Assembly: GCA_027343665.1 (NCBI GenBank)
Contig: DAHWKL010000002.1
Coordinates: 235,386-299,385, forward strand
DNA: 64,000 nt
Source of the DNA: an archaeon
GTDB taxonomy: Archaea; Nanobdellota; Nanobdellia; Pacearchaeales; GW2011-AR1
Direction of reading: 5' to 3'
Below the pieces are notes generated by a model that saw only the letters and a program-made list of their open reading frames with translations, searched no databases and had not been told where the DNA came from. The number at the start of each line of letters is the position of its first letter. Within the stretch, counting starts at the first letter, position 1. The position numbers and the translations under genes were made by a program. Shown here piece after piece: positions 53,101 to 63,114 of the stretch.

Positions 53101-56100
53101 TGGGGATAGAAAATTTTAACTGAAGGAAGATGGGTGTCTACCAAAAATGAAACCATCTTATAAGATAAATGACCTAAAGTATCATTTGCATAGATTGTCC
53201 AATTATAATGTCCATCGCTCAAAAACACAGACACTCCTGTACTGCCACAGGGAATTGTTATATTAACTGTCTGATTTAAATTATACCAACATTGGGAGAT
53301 TAGAGGATCCGAGATGGTATAATTTAAATGTGTAATATTATAACCATAAGCGAAGTTATTCACTGGGAAAGTCGTTGTAATCACAGGTGCATGGGTATCG
53401 AGCCTTATCTTCCTCATCGAAGTCACGTTGTAATTTCCCGCTAAATCTGTTTCACTTGCTTTGTAATAATAAACGCCGTCCGCGAGTTTAGTCCAGTTTA
53501 TATATTTCTTAGACAAACCGATGTAAGAAGTTTTGTTGACCAGATGTGTTCCACCTGTTCCGTTATACAGATAAAAAGTAAGATTGCCTGGATTAACCTC
53601 AGTCACAGAAACATTTGCATATATCCAGTTATGAGAGATATTAGTATTATTAGCAAGGGTACCGGAAGAAAAGCTGATAAGTGGTGTGACATTATCAATT
53701 ATTATCGTCCTATTTTGGGTGTTTGTCACATGGCCTCCCGAATCAACAACTCTATAGAACCAATGGAAAATCCCATCATATAAAAACTCATAGACAACTC
53801 CGACAATATCTTTTGTACCTGAAAGAACTATCGTTGTAGTGTTTATCAGAGAACCCGTTGAGTTATACAAATTGAATATTGCTTCTCCTAAGCCAACGCT
53901 GTCATTAGCGCTCAAAGTGAAATTCTGTGTGGTTTTATTTGAGTAAGTGTTATTCTTCGGGCTAATGAGACTTGCATTCGCACCGAAAGCATCAACTGTA
54001 AAACTGACTTTCGCGCTGCTGTTTACATTTCCAGCAAGATCTTCACATAAAAATTTAGCAGTGTATCTGCCATCTGCAATATGAAAATTGAGCTTTGAGA
54101 ATACCGTTGAATTGACTTCAGACATCTTATAATTCGTTACAAAATTATTAAAGCTGAAGTTACAAAGACTTAGGTTTTCATTACCAGAAACACTGAAGTT
54201 TATGTTTGAAAGATTGTAAGTTCTGTTTGACGGACTTATCACAGTTACTTTTGGAGGAACATTGTCTATTGTTACATTCCAAGATTTAGTCATATTGGAT
54301 ATACTTAGATTGGAAGTCAAATTTGCATAAGCAAAAAAAGTATTCGTCCCTACACCTGTCGAATTGACCCAGAAAGTTACTTTTTGGCTTTGACCCTTCG
54401 AAAGTGAAATTGTTGTGCGTGGGTTGGAAGCATTTGTATAGAAAGGAACATCTCCTACATGTGCGGATACAAGACCCGATTTCACTGCCGCTTGCTCTGT
54501 GCCCAAAGTTATGGTAGGTGTCGTCGTGGAATATTGTCTCACGATTAAATTATCCCACCATGTGGTGTAAGTAGCTCCAAGACCATCACCTATAAGCCCT
54601 ATGTAAGGTCCGCGATTTGTATAAGTAAAAGGAGAACCGCACGCAACTCCGTTTATATATGCCTGTGCTGTACTAGCGCCGATATTGACAGTAAAGTTAT
54701 ACCAAGTGTTAGTAGCTATGTTTGAACATGTTGATGAAGGCACACTCCATGAAGTCCACGAAGCAGTATTGCCAAGACCTGCGTTGTTTCCTGCTCTCGT
54801 TTCCGCTCTGAACATCTGGCCTTGACCTGTAGCACCTGTTAAGAAAAAAAGATTACCCAAACCATTTGATCTGACATTGAAACTTATTGTTTCATTTGGT
54901 TTCAGACTTGCGTTTGTGTACATATAATCTCCACTGGCTGAATTTGCATAATAGCTTGGCGGGGGGAGTCCCTGCGCTGAAGTCGACCCTGCAGCTCCAA
55001 CAATTGTCCAGCCTGAAGTACTGTTTGCTGTATTATAATAATTGAATGTCTTGGTCCCATTAGAGATTGATGAAGCTAAGGGATTTCCATAATACATTGT
55101 GATCGGAGTCGCTCCCGAAGCGCTTATGATTGGAACTTTAACCCAAAAACTCGAATTTCCTCCCGCAATATTACAAGACTGAATCCAATAGTTAAGTGAA
55201 GACCCCGAGGAGTTGACAAATCTTATATCACTGCAATCAGAATTTAGCTTTCCATTTTTGTAAGCTGAGGTCAGATTAAGGTTCACCAAGACCTGGTAGT
55301 TAGTCAAAATTTTTCCTGCCCCGGTCAAATTTATTGTTCTTCTGTAAAGCCAATTATTATTCCACCAGTTGGATGGATCAAGACTTATATTTGACGTCCC
55401 ACATATGCCTGAAAGACAGCTCACATTAAGGGTCACATTAAAGAATTTATTTTGCCCGACAGTTATACTGCTCTTTGGATAGACCAAAGATAATCCTAAA
55501 GAAGGTTTTTCATATTTTATCGTCCTGTTTGAAACACCAAAATTGCAGTTTCCTAGAAAATCACATGAAGCATAATTCCATCTGAATGTATCATAATAAG
55601 AAAGATTTATGGAAATGTTTGCAGATCCCGATTTTCCTGAAAGCGTGACTGTCGTCTTATTCACAATCTTTCCGGTAGAGTTCCATAAGTACAAAGTTGC
55701 ATTGGACAGATTATTTGCATCATTAAAGTTAGCTGAAAGATGAACTATCTTCGTGGACAGGGAATTATTCGCAGGTGAATTTAATGTAACAGAGGGGGGC
55801 GTAGTGTCTATTGTTATTGTATTGTTTGATGTCAGAACAACATTTCCTGCCATATCGAAAACCCTGTAGAACCAGTTGAAAACACCGTCGTAAAGGAATT
55901 CATAAACTATCCCACCCACAACTTTTGTTCCCGAGATGAGTATTGTCGTCGTGTTTATCAGTTTTCCTGAAGAGTTGTAGACATTCAGGGTCGCGTTCTT
56001 AAGGGCGATATTGTCTGTCGCATTGAATGAAAGATTCTGATTCTTAGATTTTGAATAAGTATCATTAGCAGGAGTCATAAGACTTGCATTAGGCGCAGTT

Positions 56101-59100
56101 GTGTCAAGGGTTATCTTTCTGGTTAATGTTGAGTTTTTGTTTCCTGCAAGGTCATAAACTGTCACATTGTAATAATATGATCCTTGTGGGAGTGAAGACC
56201 ATTTCTGGCTTCTTGTGCTATTTGTGTAAAGATTAGAGTATATTTTGCTCCTGGTGGAATTGTAAAGATTGAAGGTTATATTGGCAAAGTTGAGTTCGGT
56301 CACACTTGTATTTACAAATATTGAAGTTGAATTTACATAAGTCCCGTTTGAAAGAGTTCCGGAAGAATAGCTCACGAGAGGGTCTGTAGTATCGACAGTC
56401 GCTTTTCTGGTTTTTGTTGAATTGGAATTTCCGGCAAGGTCTCCTGCTGTTGCATTGTAATAATAAATACCATCTGCGAGATTGGTCCAGTTTATCTTTG
56501 TATTCTCCAAGTTATAAGTGGTTTTGTTGACTAAGCCTGTTGAATTATAAAGTGAGAATGTCAGATTCGCGAAATTCAGGTCATATGAAGTTACATTGAC
56601 ATAGATGTATTTTTTGTTTGTGTAAGTGTTATTTGAATAAGTCCCCGCCGAGTAAGAGATAAGAGGATTTATTGTATCTATTGTTAGTGTGTTATTTGTT
56701 GTATTGAATGAATTTCCGGCAGCGTCAAAAATTCTATAGAACCAATGGAAAACCCCGTCATAGAGGAACTCATAAACGACACTTGCAACATCATTTGTTC
56801 CTGAAAGGAGTATTGTCGTCGTGTTTATCAGTTTTCCGGAAGAGTTATAGATGTTAAGAGTTGCGTTTCCCAATTGCAGATTATCTGTTGCATTTAAGAC
56901 AAAATTCTGTGAAGTCCTGTTTGTGTAAGTATTATTTTTTGGGGAAAGGATAGTCCCTGATGGAGGAGTCCTGTCGACAATCTCTATTGTCTGCCATTGG
57001 ACAATGTTTGTCTGGGAAGTTGTCCCTTTGTACAACGTTAAAGTTGTCGCTCCGGTTATTGCACTAGAGACTATACCATTTGCATTAGTATTACCTGTGC
57101 CTGTGGAAGTATGACTTTGCCACCTGAAAGATTTGGAGACATTCGCTAATTGAGGGATTGTGGTCGTAGTAGAAGAAGTCATGCTTACTGACCCATTATT
57201 CACATCAAACATGTTTCCTGAGACAGCAAACCAGTTCGCAATATAAGTTCCTGAAGCTGTTGATCTTGTAAAAGTAATTGAATTTGAGCTCAGAGCGCCG
57301 TTGATATTCCAATAAGCAATTCCCGTGGAGCTTCCTTCGGTTCCAGAAAAAATAAGAAAACTTTCACTTTTATTCACAGGTGTTGCAAGAGAACTTGTAT
57401 TCGTTGTCGCTGTAGACCCTAGGATAGTTGCTCCACTCTGAACACTTGCCCCTTTCCAGCTGACAACCTGCCATGAAACAACACCCGCATTCCCAGTAGT
57501 TGTCCTTTGCACCTGTATTGCTGTCGAATTTACAAAATGTCCTGTCCAAAGCCCAGAGATATATTGATTGCTTGTTCCGGAGTTCAATCTATTGTATACA
57601 ATTATGAAAGAAGACGAAAGATTAACTGCAGAGATTGGAATAGTTATTGAACTTGCAGTTGAGGTATAAGAATTTTCTCCTCTTTGGGCTTTTATATAAG
57701 GACCTGTTATTGCTTCCCATTGGACTGTCGCTGCTCCTCCTGCATAATTATAGAAAGATAGGTCATTTGGATCCGAAAAGTTTCCTGTTACCTGAAGAGC
57801 ACTCGGTGCAGATGAAGAGCTTACTGCATCAAGGATTATGAAAGACTTCGACGGATCAATTTCATTTATAGGGACGATAGAATTGCCGTTCACGCTAACT
57901 GATCCCCTCTGAACATTATAAGTAGAAGTCGGGATATAACTTGTGTTTACAAGGAAGCTCACTTTAGTTAAGTTTGTATTTCCAAGAGTATCATTCGCAT
58001 AAAGGTAAAGTGTATGCTCCTGAAAATCGCTTGTGCTAAAAGTTGTGCCCTGATTACAGGTGATTGTTATATTAGCTGAATGATCAATATTATACCAGCA
58101 GGATTTAAGATTTAAGTCAGTAGCTGTAAAACTCAAAGGTAAGCTCACATTTGTGCTGTAAGTTTCATTCTTTGGTGTTATTATATGAACATAAGGGGGA
58201 ATAGTATCAATAAGTTCTATTGTTCTTGTAGAAGTGTGATTGAAATTACCATAAGTGTCTTCTGCTGTAACATTATACTTATAAGTGACATTTCCGCTTG
58301 CAAGATTTGTCCAATTTATAGAAGTTACTGAATTACCTGCGTAAGTTGTTTCATTCACAAGACCTGAAGAGTTGTACAAATCAAAAGTTATATTAGAAAA
58401 ATGCATATCTGAAGCACTTGTGTTTACGTATATCCAGTTTCCTTGAAATTTCGAATTGTTAGAAGGAGTTCCTGTGGAGTAAGACACTGATGGGGCAATC
58501 GAGTCTATGGATAAGGTATTGTTTGATGTCAGAACAACATTTCCTGCCATATCGAAAACCCTGTAGAACCAGTTGAAAACACCGTCGTAAAGGAATTCAT
58601 AAACTATCCCTCCCACAACTTTTGTTCCTGAGATGAGTATTGTCGTCGTGTTTATCAGTTTTCCTGAAGAGTTGTAGACATTCAGGGTCGCGTTCTTAAG
58701 GGCGATATTGTCTGTCGCATTGAATGAAAGATTTTGATTCCTGTTGTTTGAGTGTGTGCCATTGAGTGGAGTAATCAAGTTTGCATTCGGTGCGGTAGTG
58801 TCAAGTGTTATCTTTCTCGTTGAGGTTGAATTCTTATTTCCGGCCCGGTCATATACTGTGACATTGTAATAATAAACCCCTTCTGGAAGATAATTCCATG
58901 TATCTGACCTTGTTGAATCTGTAAAAGTGTCTGAATACAGATTTGTGCCGGTCCCGTTGTAAAGACTAAAAGTAATATTCGCGAAATTTAATTCTATAAC
59001 GCTTGTGTTTACAAAAATCGAAGTTGAATTCAGATAAGTATCATTTAGATATGTCCCTGCGCCGTAAATTATCAAAGGATTAATTGTATCTATTGTAAAA

Positions 59101-62015
59101 GTTTTATTCACAAGGTTGAAATTTGATTTTCCGCTTGTATCATTACACCATACATTCCAAAGATAACTTCCATCAGAACTGAAATTAACAAGAAATGAAT
59201 CCATTGACCAGTTCTGAAGGCTATGATGTGTTTGATTTATTTTCCATGATCCGCTCCAGTTCCCATAAAGTGAGCATGAACTTATCAAAAAAGCGGATTT
59301 CGGGATAAAACTGAAATTGATATTCTTCTTATAGCTCAGATAAGCGTCTGTTATGGGGGTAAGAAGCTGGACAGCAACACCTCCTGCGCTCGTGTCAAAA
59401 GTTACAGATGACTCTGCAAGGTTTCCAAGACTATCATTTGAATAGAAATACAATGTGTGTGTCCCAACACTTGTATTGAAAGTCGTGTTTTCATTGCAGA
59501 GGATGGTCTGATTTGGATGGTTATCCAGATTCCACCAGCACTTCGAAACCCCAACTCCTGCATCAGTCACACTGACATTCAAGGGTAAGCTTATATTTGT
59601 GAGATATTGTCTTGGCTTAGGGGATAAAATATTAATCACTGGGGCAGTCGTATCTATTGTTATTTTTCTCGTCTGAGTTGTATTTGAATTATCTGCAAGA
59701 TCATAAACCTGAACATTATAATAATAAGTTCCGTCTGAGAGTCCTGTCCAATTTATGTATTTTATCTGAGAATTGTAAGTTGTTATATTTACAGGGTTCA
59801 TATTTCCATCATAAAGGGAATAGGTCACATTTGCAAAATTTATATCAGAAAAACTAACATTGACATAGACATATTTTCTTGTTGTGTTCGTATCATTTGT
59901 TGCTGTGCCTGATGAATAACTCAACAAAGGATTGGTTGTATCTATGATAAGAGTATTATTTGGAATAGAATGGGTATTACCTGAAGTATCATTTAATCTG
60001 TAAGACCATCTGAAAACCCCGTCATAAGGGAAATGATATATTATTCCGAGTGTATAACTTTTTCCTGAGATTAATTTTAGAGTAGAATTTATGAGCGAAT
60101 TGCTTGAATTGTAAATGAGAAGCTTTGCCGAGCTAAGAGCATAATTATCTGATATTACAGCAGTCAGATTTTGAGTTCTGCTATTAAGGTAAGAATCGTT
60201 TGTAGGTGAAATCAAACTCCCGGTCGGAGGATGTATATCTGTGAAACCGCACGAAACATTGATATAATTCGGACTTGTGTCCTGGGTTGAAGTCACGCTG
60301 AAAAGAGCTGACAAATGGCCAACGGTTGTATTTGAGCATGTAAAATGAACATTTGAATATTGCATATCAACAAGATTTGACGTCGTGAAATCATCTGTTA
60401 TATAAGAACAATTTCCTGAAGTACATGAGATTTGAGTATTATTGTTTGTCAAAAAAGAATATATTTGCGCAGTTCCTGTCAGATTCCCGTTTTCTATTGG
60501 CTGGCTTCCAAGAGACAAGCTTGACATGTTCCATGTAACCGAGGGAGGATTGTAAGGTAATTTCACTGCCTCCCACCCAGAATATTCAGTCCCGGCCGAA
60601 GTTCCTCTTCGGATATTTAAGGTTGTAGTGCTTGTTATTAGTGAAGACAGAAGCATATAAGTCGGAGCTGTACTTATACTTGTCTGATTAAACGAAACAA
60701 AAGAGATAGACCTATTTGCCACAACGGAAGAGATTGGAACATTCACACTTGTTGAACTGCCAAGATTTGTAGCTCCTTTTTGTACAACTGCACCAGGAGT
60801 TGAGATTGCATACCATTGGACTCTCGCAGTACTCCTGGCACCAGAATTTCTGGATAACTGGAAAGCTGTAGAGTTATAAAATCTGAATATTATTCCCTGA
60901 TCTTCTGCTCTAGTGGCTGTACTCCCAAAAGCACTTGAAAAATAAAACCATGTATTCGAGAGATTTATTGGATTTACATAAGCGTATGAAGAACTGCCAA
61001 CATTTGAGATAGCACCACCCTGTATATTAGAACCATCATCAAATTCGACGACAAAATAAGATACTGAGCCTGCACAGTTTCCAGAATAATCTCTCTGAAT
61101 GTACAAATTTGTCGAACTTGTAAGGCTGCCCGTCCATCTTGTCTGGCCTAAATAAGTATTCGTTGTGGAAGCACAGCTTCCAAGACCCATAAAAACGATA
61201 GATCTACTTATGTTGGTAGAGGTTATGGGAATGTTAAAAGATGTACTTGTTGTGGTATATGATTGAACTCCGCTCTGCACTTTTAAGGAGCCACCTTCTA
61301 TTACATACCAGTCAACTATCGCTCCGAAAGAACTTGCACTGCCCTGAATGAGATTGAATCTTGTTCCATTGACCCACTGGAGATAAATCCCGGAGTGGCT
61401 TGGATCATCATAAGTTGTACTTGCCCGGACACTGTATAAAATGAAAGCTCTGCTTGTATTCACAGGGGTGGGAATATTGACAACGGTGGTCTGCGCGTTC
61501 ATTGTTGTCTCACCGCTCTGTACTACCCAATTGAGTCTTTGTGCGTAATTATGAGCCTCAGCGAGATTCCCCCCAAAGTCAAATTGAATAGTATGATTTC
61601 CGGAGATTAATTCTCTACTTGTTTCTGTGGAAGCGACATTGCATGAATAATCAGGTATAAAAGCAGTGTCAGAATTAAGCCAAGAAAAATGTATTGAAGA
61701 ATTCCCACATTCAACAGATTGAAGAGATATGTCAGTTCCGAAATGAGTCCCATTGATAGAACTGATTGTAAGATTTGACTTTCCTATTGTCGTAAAGTTG
61801 ACTTTCCAATCTCCACCCACAACCGGGAAACTTTTAAGATTCATGATTTTTATAGAAGAGTTTTCCATATTATATCCGGACAATGAAGTTGTGGAAAATG
61901 CCGCAAGAGCTATGAGAATCAAAAACACAAATATTCCAAAAAAAACTGGGAAGACTGAGTATAATCTTATTTTTTTACTTGGATTTCTTGTATTTTTTCT
62001 TTTTCTCATTTTCAA
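50196..62015 (-). CDS. giant secreted surface protein 2 (3,939 aa): Ig-like repeats and two DUF2341 modules
   Basis: N-terminal TM; repeated (N)ATLNVYNSSGKLINTTTI...VYEFLYDGVFxWFYRV blocks; WWNRDWEFRQRFNISV and WWNNNWLYRRTINLTG DUF2341 starts. Confidence 0.9.
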   Translation of the reverse strand: MKMRKRKNTRNPSKKIRLYSVFPVFFGIFVFLILIALAAFSTTSLSGYNMENSSIKIMNLKSFPVVGGDWKVNFTTIGKSNLTISSINGTHFGTDISLQSVECGNSSIHFSWLNSDTAFIPDYSCNVASTETSRELISGNHTIQFDFGGNLAEAHNYAQRLNWVVQSGETTMNAQTTVVNIPTPVNTSRAFILYSVRASTTYDDPSHSGIYLQWVNGTRFNLIQGSASSFGAIVDWYVIEGGSLKVQSGVQSYTTTSTSFNIPITSTNISRSIVFMGLGSCASTTNTYLGQTRWTGSLTSSTNLYIQRDYSGNCAGSVSYFVVEFDDGSNIQGGAISNVGSSSYAYVNPINLSNTWFYFSSAFGSTATRAEDQGIIFRFYNSTAFQLSRNSGARSTARVQWYAISTPGAVVQKGATNLGSSTSVNVPISSVVANRSISFVSFNQTSISTAPTYMLLSSLITSTTTLNIRRGTSAGTEYSGWEAVKLPYNPPSVTWNMSSLSLGSQPIENGNLTGTAQIYSFLTNNNTQISCTSGNCSYITDDFTTSNLVDMQYSNVHFTCSNTTVGHLSALFSVTSTQDTSPNYINVSCGFTDIHPPTGSLISPTNDSYLNSRTQNLTAVISDNYALSSAKLLIYNSSNSLINSTLKLISGKSYTLGIIYHFPYDGVFRWSYRLNDTSGNTHSIPNNTLIIDTTNPLLSYSSGTATNDTNTTRKYVYVNVSFSDINFANVTYSLYDGNMNPVNITTYNSQIKYINWTGLSDGTYYYNVQVYDLADNSNTTQTRKITIDTTAPVINILSPKPRQYLTNISLPLNVSVTDAGVGVSKCWWNLDNHPNQTILCNENTTFNTSVGTHTLYFYSNDSLGNLAESSVTFDTSAGGVAVQLLTPITDAYLSYKKNINFSFIPKSAFLISSCSLYGNWSGSWKINQTHHSLQNWSMDSFLVNFSSDGSYLWNVWCNDTSGKSNFNLVNKTFTIDTINPLIIYGAGTYLNDTYLNSTSIFVNTSVIELNFANITFSLYNGTGTNLYSDTFTDSTRSDTWNYLPEGVYYYNVTVYDRAGNKNSTSTRKITLDTTAPNANLITPLNGTHSNNRNQNLSFNATDNIALKNATLNVYNSSGKLINTTTILISGTKVVGGIVYEFLYDGVFNWFYRVFDMAGNVVLTSNNTLSIDSIAPSVSYSTGTPSNNSKFQGNWIYVNTSASDMHFSNITFDLYNSSGLVNETTYAGNSVTSINWTNLASGNVTYKYNVTAEDTYGNFNHTSTRTIELIDTIPPYVHIITPKNETYSTNVSLPLSFTATDLNLKSCWYNIDHSANITITCNQGTTFSTSDFQEHTLYLYANDTLGNTNLTKVSFLVNTSYIPTSTYNVQRGSVSVNGNSIVPINEIDPSKSFIILDAVSSSSAPSALQVTGNFSDPNDLSFYNYAGGAATVQWEAITGPYIKAQRGENSYTSTASSITIPISAVNLSSSFIIVYNRLNSGTSNQYISGLWTGHFVNSTAIQVQRTTTGNAGVVSWQVVSWKGASVQSGATILGSTATTNTSSLATPVNKSESFLIFSGTEGSSTGIAYWNINGALSSNSITFTRSTASGTYIANWFAVSGNMFDVNNGSVSMTSSTTTTIPQLANVSKSFRWQSHTSTGTGNTNANGIVSSAITGATTLTLYKGTTSQTNIVQWQTIEIVDRTPPSGTILSPKNNTYTNRTSQNFVLNATDNLQLGNATLNIYNSSGKLINTTTILLSGTNDVASVVYEFLYDGVFHWFYRIFDAAGNSFNTTNNTLTIDTINPLISYSAGTYSNNTYTNKKYIYVNVTSYDLNFANLTFSLYNSTGLVNKTTYNLENTKINWTNLADGIYYYNATAGDLAGNSNSTKTRKATVDTTDPLVSYSSGTLSNGTYVNSTSIFVNTSVTELNFANITFNLYNSTRSKIYSNLYTNSTRSQKWSSLPQGSYYYNVTVYDLAGNKNSTLTRKITLDTTAPNASLMTPANDTYSKSKNQNLSFNATDNIALKNATLNVYNSSGKLINTTTILISGTKVVGGIVYEFLYDGVFNWFYRVFDMAGNVVLTSNNTITIDTTPPSVTLNSPANNSLSTKIVHLSANFNDANNLSNATLYLWNSTGKIVNKTTVTLSGKSGSANISINLSYYDTFRWNYASCDFLGNCNFGVSNRTIKYEKPSLGLSLVYPKSSITVGQNKFFNVTLNVSCLSGICGTSNISLDPSNWWNNNWLYRRTINLTGAGKILTNYQVLVNLNLTSAYKNGKLNSDCSDIRFVNSSGSSLNYWIQSCNIAGGNSSFWVKVPIISASGATPITMYYGNPLASSISNGTKTFNYYNTANSTSGWTIVGAAGSTSAQGLPPPSYYANSASGDYMYTNASLKPNETISFNVRSNGLGNLFFLTGATGQGQMFRAETRAGNNAGLGNTASWTSWSVPSSTCSNIATNTWYNFTVNIGASTAQAYINGVACGSPFTYTNRGPYIGLIGDGLGATYTTWWDNLIVRQYSTTTPTITLGTEQAAVKSGLVSAHVGDVPFYTNASNPRTTISLSKGQSQKVTFWVNSTGVGTNTFFAYANLTSNLSISNMTKSWNVTIDNVPPKVTVISPSNRTYNLSNINFSVSGNENLSLCNFSFNNFVTNYKMSEVNSTVFSKLNFHIADGRYTAKFLCEDLAGNVNSSAKVSFTVDAFGANASLISPKNNTYSNKTTQNFTLSANDSVGLGEAIFNLYNSTGSLINTTTIVLSGTKDIVGVVYEFLYDGIFHWFYRVVDSGGHVTNTQNRTIIIDNVTPLISFSSGTLANNTNISHNWIYANVSVTEVNPGNLTFYLYNGTGGTHLVNKTSYIGLSKKYINWTKLADGVYYYKASETDLAGNYNVTSMRKIRLDTHAPVITTTFPVNNFAYGYNITHLNYTISDPLISQCWYNLNQTVNITIPCGSTGVSVFLSDGHYNWTIYANDTLGHLSYKMVSFLVDTHLPSVKIFYPQNLTYAHNVTQMNFSATAQSLDSCWYSLNGGATNITTSCNQNLTGLTSHEGQNDWRVYANNSAGGQAYAFVYFTVDTTPPHLTVSSPVTKTYYPSKINFNISGNENLGGCNLSINSWMTNYTMDKLSSTSFGYSFSPAPGTYTAKFSCNDTAGNINSSLSVPFNVSYPTILLNVTYPLKNENILHNSKFNFSVNVTCLVSDCGQVNVTLDPSTNWWNRDWEFRQRFNISVPSGSTPAGYQTKMILNSSNVGSDFSWSSECVNSNSSRIRFVNSYQNSTLPYWVQSCSSSGKTMILWVKLDKILNTTGYPIYLYYGNPSASVYSNGTATFDYFDSGSSVSSWTIVGSAGQTATTGNPTPSYYAVSQNGNYMYKNINLKPNETIMFDSMSNGLGNLFFLTNAAGAGQMFRTETRSGQSAGLTSTTSWTAWTAPTACSALSTNTWYNIQINLGSTTAQSYVNGISCGGAYTFTNNGGYIGLVGDALGSAYTTWWDNLIVRKYSSVTPSYNTGAEEIIPKTIISTSVGAKPFYANANPILTNSLNVSQSQLLTFFVNATGYPETYKFFAFGNLTKNQSVSNISNARNITIITVAPPTIKLIYPSKNAKFSNHTASKFSFSVSDSSFSTCQLWGNWSGSWALNQTLLSVPANVTTNFAGINFSNDGVYKWNVKCNDGYGDYAWNSTNYTFAAYFPPTKPLLVNITQTKTNGKGNITLYWSKTNHTTYYNVYYSPNMQGPFISLANTTKTNYTDKTFSGKLSRFYFVKSANPVSGNSSSKYFGAIVYTLSHTTGTSNLIGFPVNFSYLTNANKTLYSITNATSFNLWNATIQKRVTCNKFSCPNYPSCTGTNCNFNLNTGQGYEVNINSSAPGSVNWSGVGIVNSPVNVHLVKNSTSFGENWISIYANTTLSNAKALLTGISISDTVSRWNPLTQSSQGYLHLVGPIYLGANFPIKITEGYEVSVVSTGNWTQV
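51587..52430 (-). repeat. DUF2341 module of giant protein 2, near-identical in patches to 39932-40780
   Basis: Same shared runs; intervening patches differ at many sites. Confidence 0.85.
55819..56042 (-). repeat. approximately 220-bp intragenic repeat, copy 1
   Basis: Nearly identical to 58516-58740 (a few mismatches by eye). Confidence 0.85.
58516..58740 (-). repeat. approximately 220-bp intragenic repeat, copy 2
   Basis: ttgtttgatgtcagaacaacatttcctgccatatcgaaaaccctgtagaaccagttgaaaacaccgtcgtaaaggaattcataaactatccc is identical in both copies. Confidence 0.85.
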
Positions 62016-62021
62016 AACCTC

Positions 62022-63113
62022 TCAAAAGAAATGCTCGAGCGAATATATGTAATCCTCGGATTTCGATTTTGCAAGAGAGATTATACCTATTATTGAAATT
62101 AATACTCCAATTATCACAATAAAGAAAGCAAGATTGCTTGACAACCCCAAGTTTAGGTAATCTCCTGAGGCAATTATCATATTAAACCCGACCATAAGAA
62201 TTCCTATTTCTCTCAAAAATCTCCCCCCTATGAAAAAAAGGATAATACCGATTATTACTGGAGCAAGAATCCCGCCCAAGGTCACATAAAGGGTGCTTGT
62301 AAGGTTTGAACATAATATTTGTGTATCAGGAAATCCAGCGCTGTATACAATCTGTCTTGATGCACATTGGTAAAGATAAGAGACCATCAGATGACCAAAT
62401 TCATGTATAACTACTGTCCCTATAAATACTAAGTTTATCAAAGCGACTATGAATACAAAGCTTCTCAAAAAATGAAAAAAATAACTCTTCTGTTTCTTTG
62501 AAACGCTTGACAAAGAAAGAGGTTTATCCTTTATATAATCAAAAAAGAAAATCATAAATCCTAAGAAGAGCGCGCCATAGAAGATACTAAAAAAGTAAAG
62601 CTGTCCGACCCCTGCAAGAACCAAAACCTGCAAAAGTAGTGAGAGACCTGAATAGGACATCCCGAATATGCCTATATTTCTGTAATCATCTTCTCTTGAG
62701 AAAAGAGCGATTGATATCAGTAAAATAAAGAGGAAGTGCACTTCTACGAAAATTTGCATAAAAGAGATATGCACTAGAAGCACAGCTATAAATGTGAATA
62801 AATAGAACCCTAAAAAGTAGAAAAGATTCTTGTTCCTATTTGAAATTTTGTAGATAATCATAAAGAGAATTATCCCCTGAATAAAAGATATCAAGGAAAA
62901 TATCAGGAGGAAGTCAGAAGGATTATAATTAAGGATTTCAAAAAGCCAAAGGAAAGAGAAAACTGCAATAATCAATGCTGAAAGTCCTAAGAAAGCAACT
63001 TCTTTCATGATTGAATTGATTCTTTTATCTTCGCGATACTTAAAATAATAAAATTCAAGCATAGCGGTTATTGCAAGATAAACAAAAAAATTGATTATAA
63101 ACTCTGCTTCCAT
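62022..63113 (-). CDS. multi-TM metalloprotease-like protein (HEFGH, M50-like)
   Basis: VVIHEFGHLMVSYL in a TM context; NMIIASGDY as possible second motif; ATG at 63113 preferred over 63290. Confidence 0.8.
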   Translation of the reverse strand: MEAEFIINFFVYLAITAMLEFYYFKYREDKRINSIMKEVAFLGLSALIIAVFSFLWLFEILNYNPSDFLLIFSLISFIQGIILFMIIYKISNRNKNLFYFLGFYLFTFIAVLLVHISFMQIFVEVHFLFILLISIALFSREDDYRNIGIFGMSYSGLSLLLQVLVLAGVGQLYFFSIFYGALFLGFMIFFFDYIKDKPLSLSSVSKKQKSYFFHFLRSFVFIVALINLVFIGTVVIHEFGHLMVSYLYQCASRQIVYSAGFPDTQILCSNLTSTLYVTLGGILAPVIIGIILFFIGGRFLREIGILMVGFNMIIASGDYLNLGLSSNLAFFIVIIGVLISIIGIISLAKSKSEDYIYSLEHFF

Positions 63114-63114
63114 T

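Noticed and set aside
39932-58740. Repeated DNA in the giant genes as CRISPR or transposon copies
   Set aside because: Repeats are hundreds of bp, in frame, encode the same domains, and lack spacer periodicity, terminal inverted repeats or a transposase.
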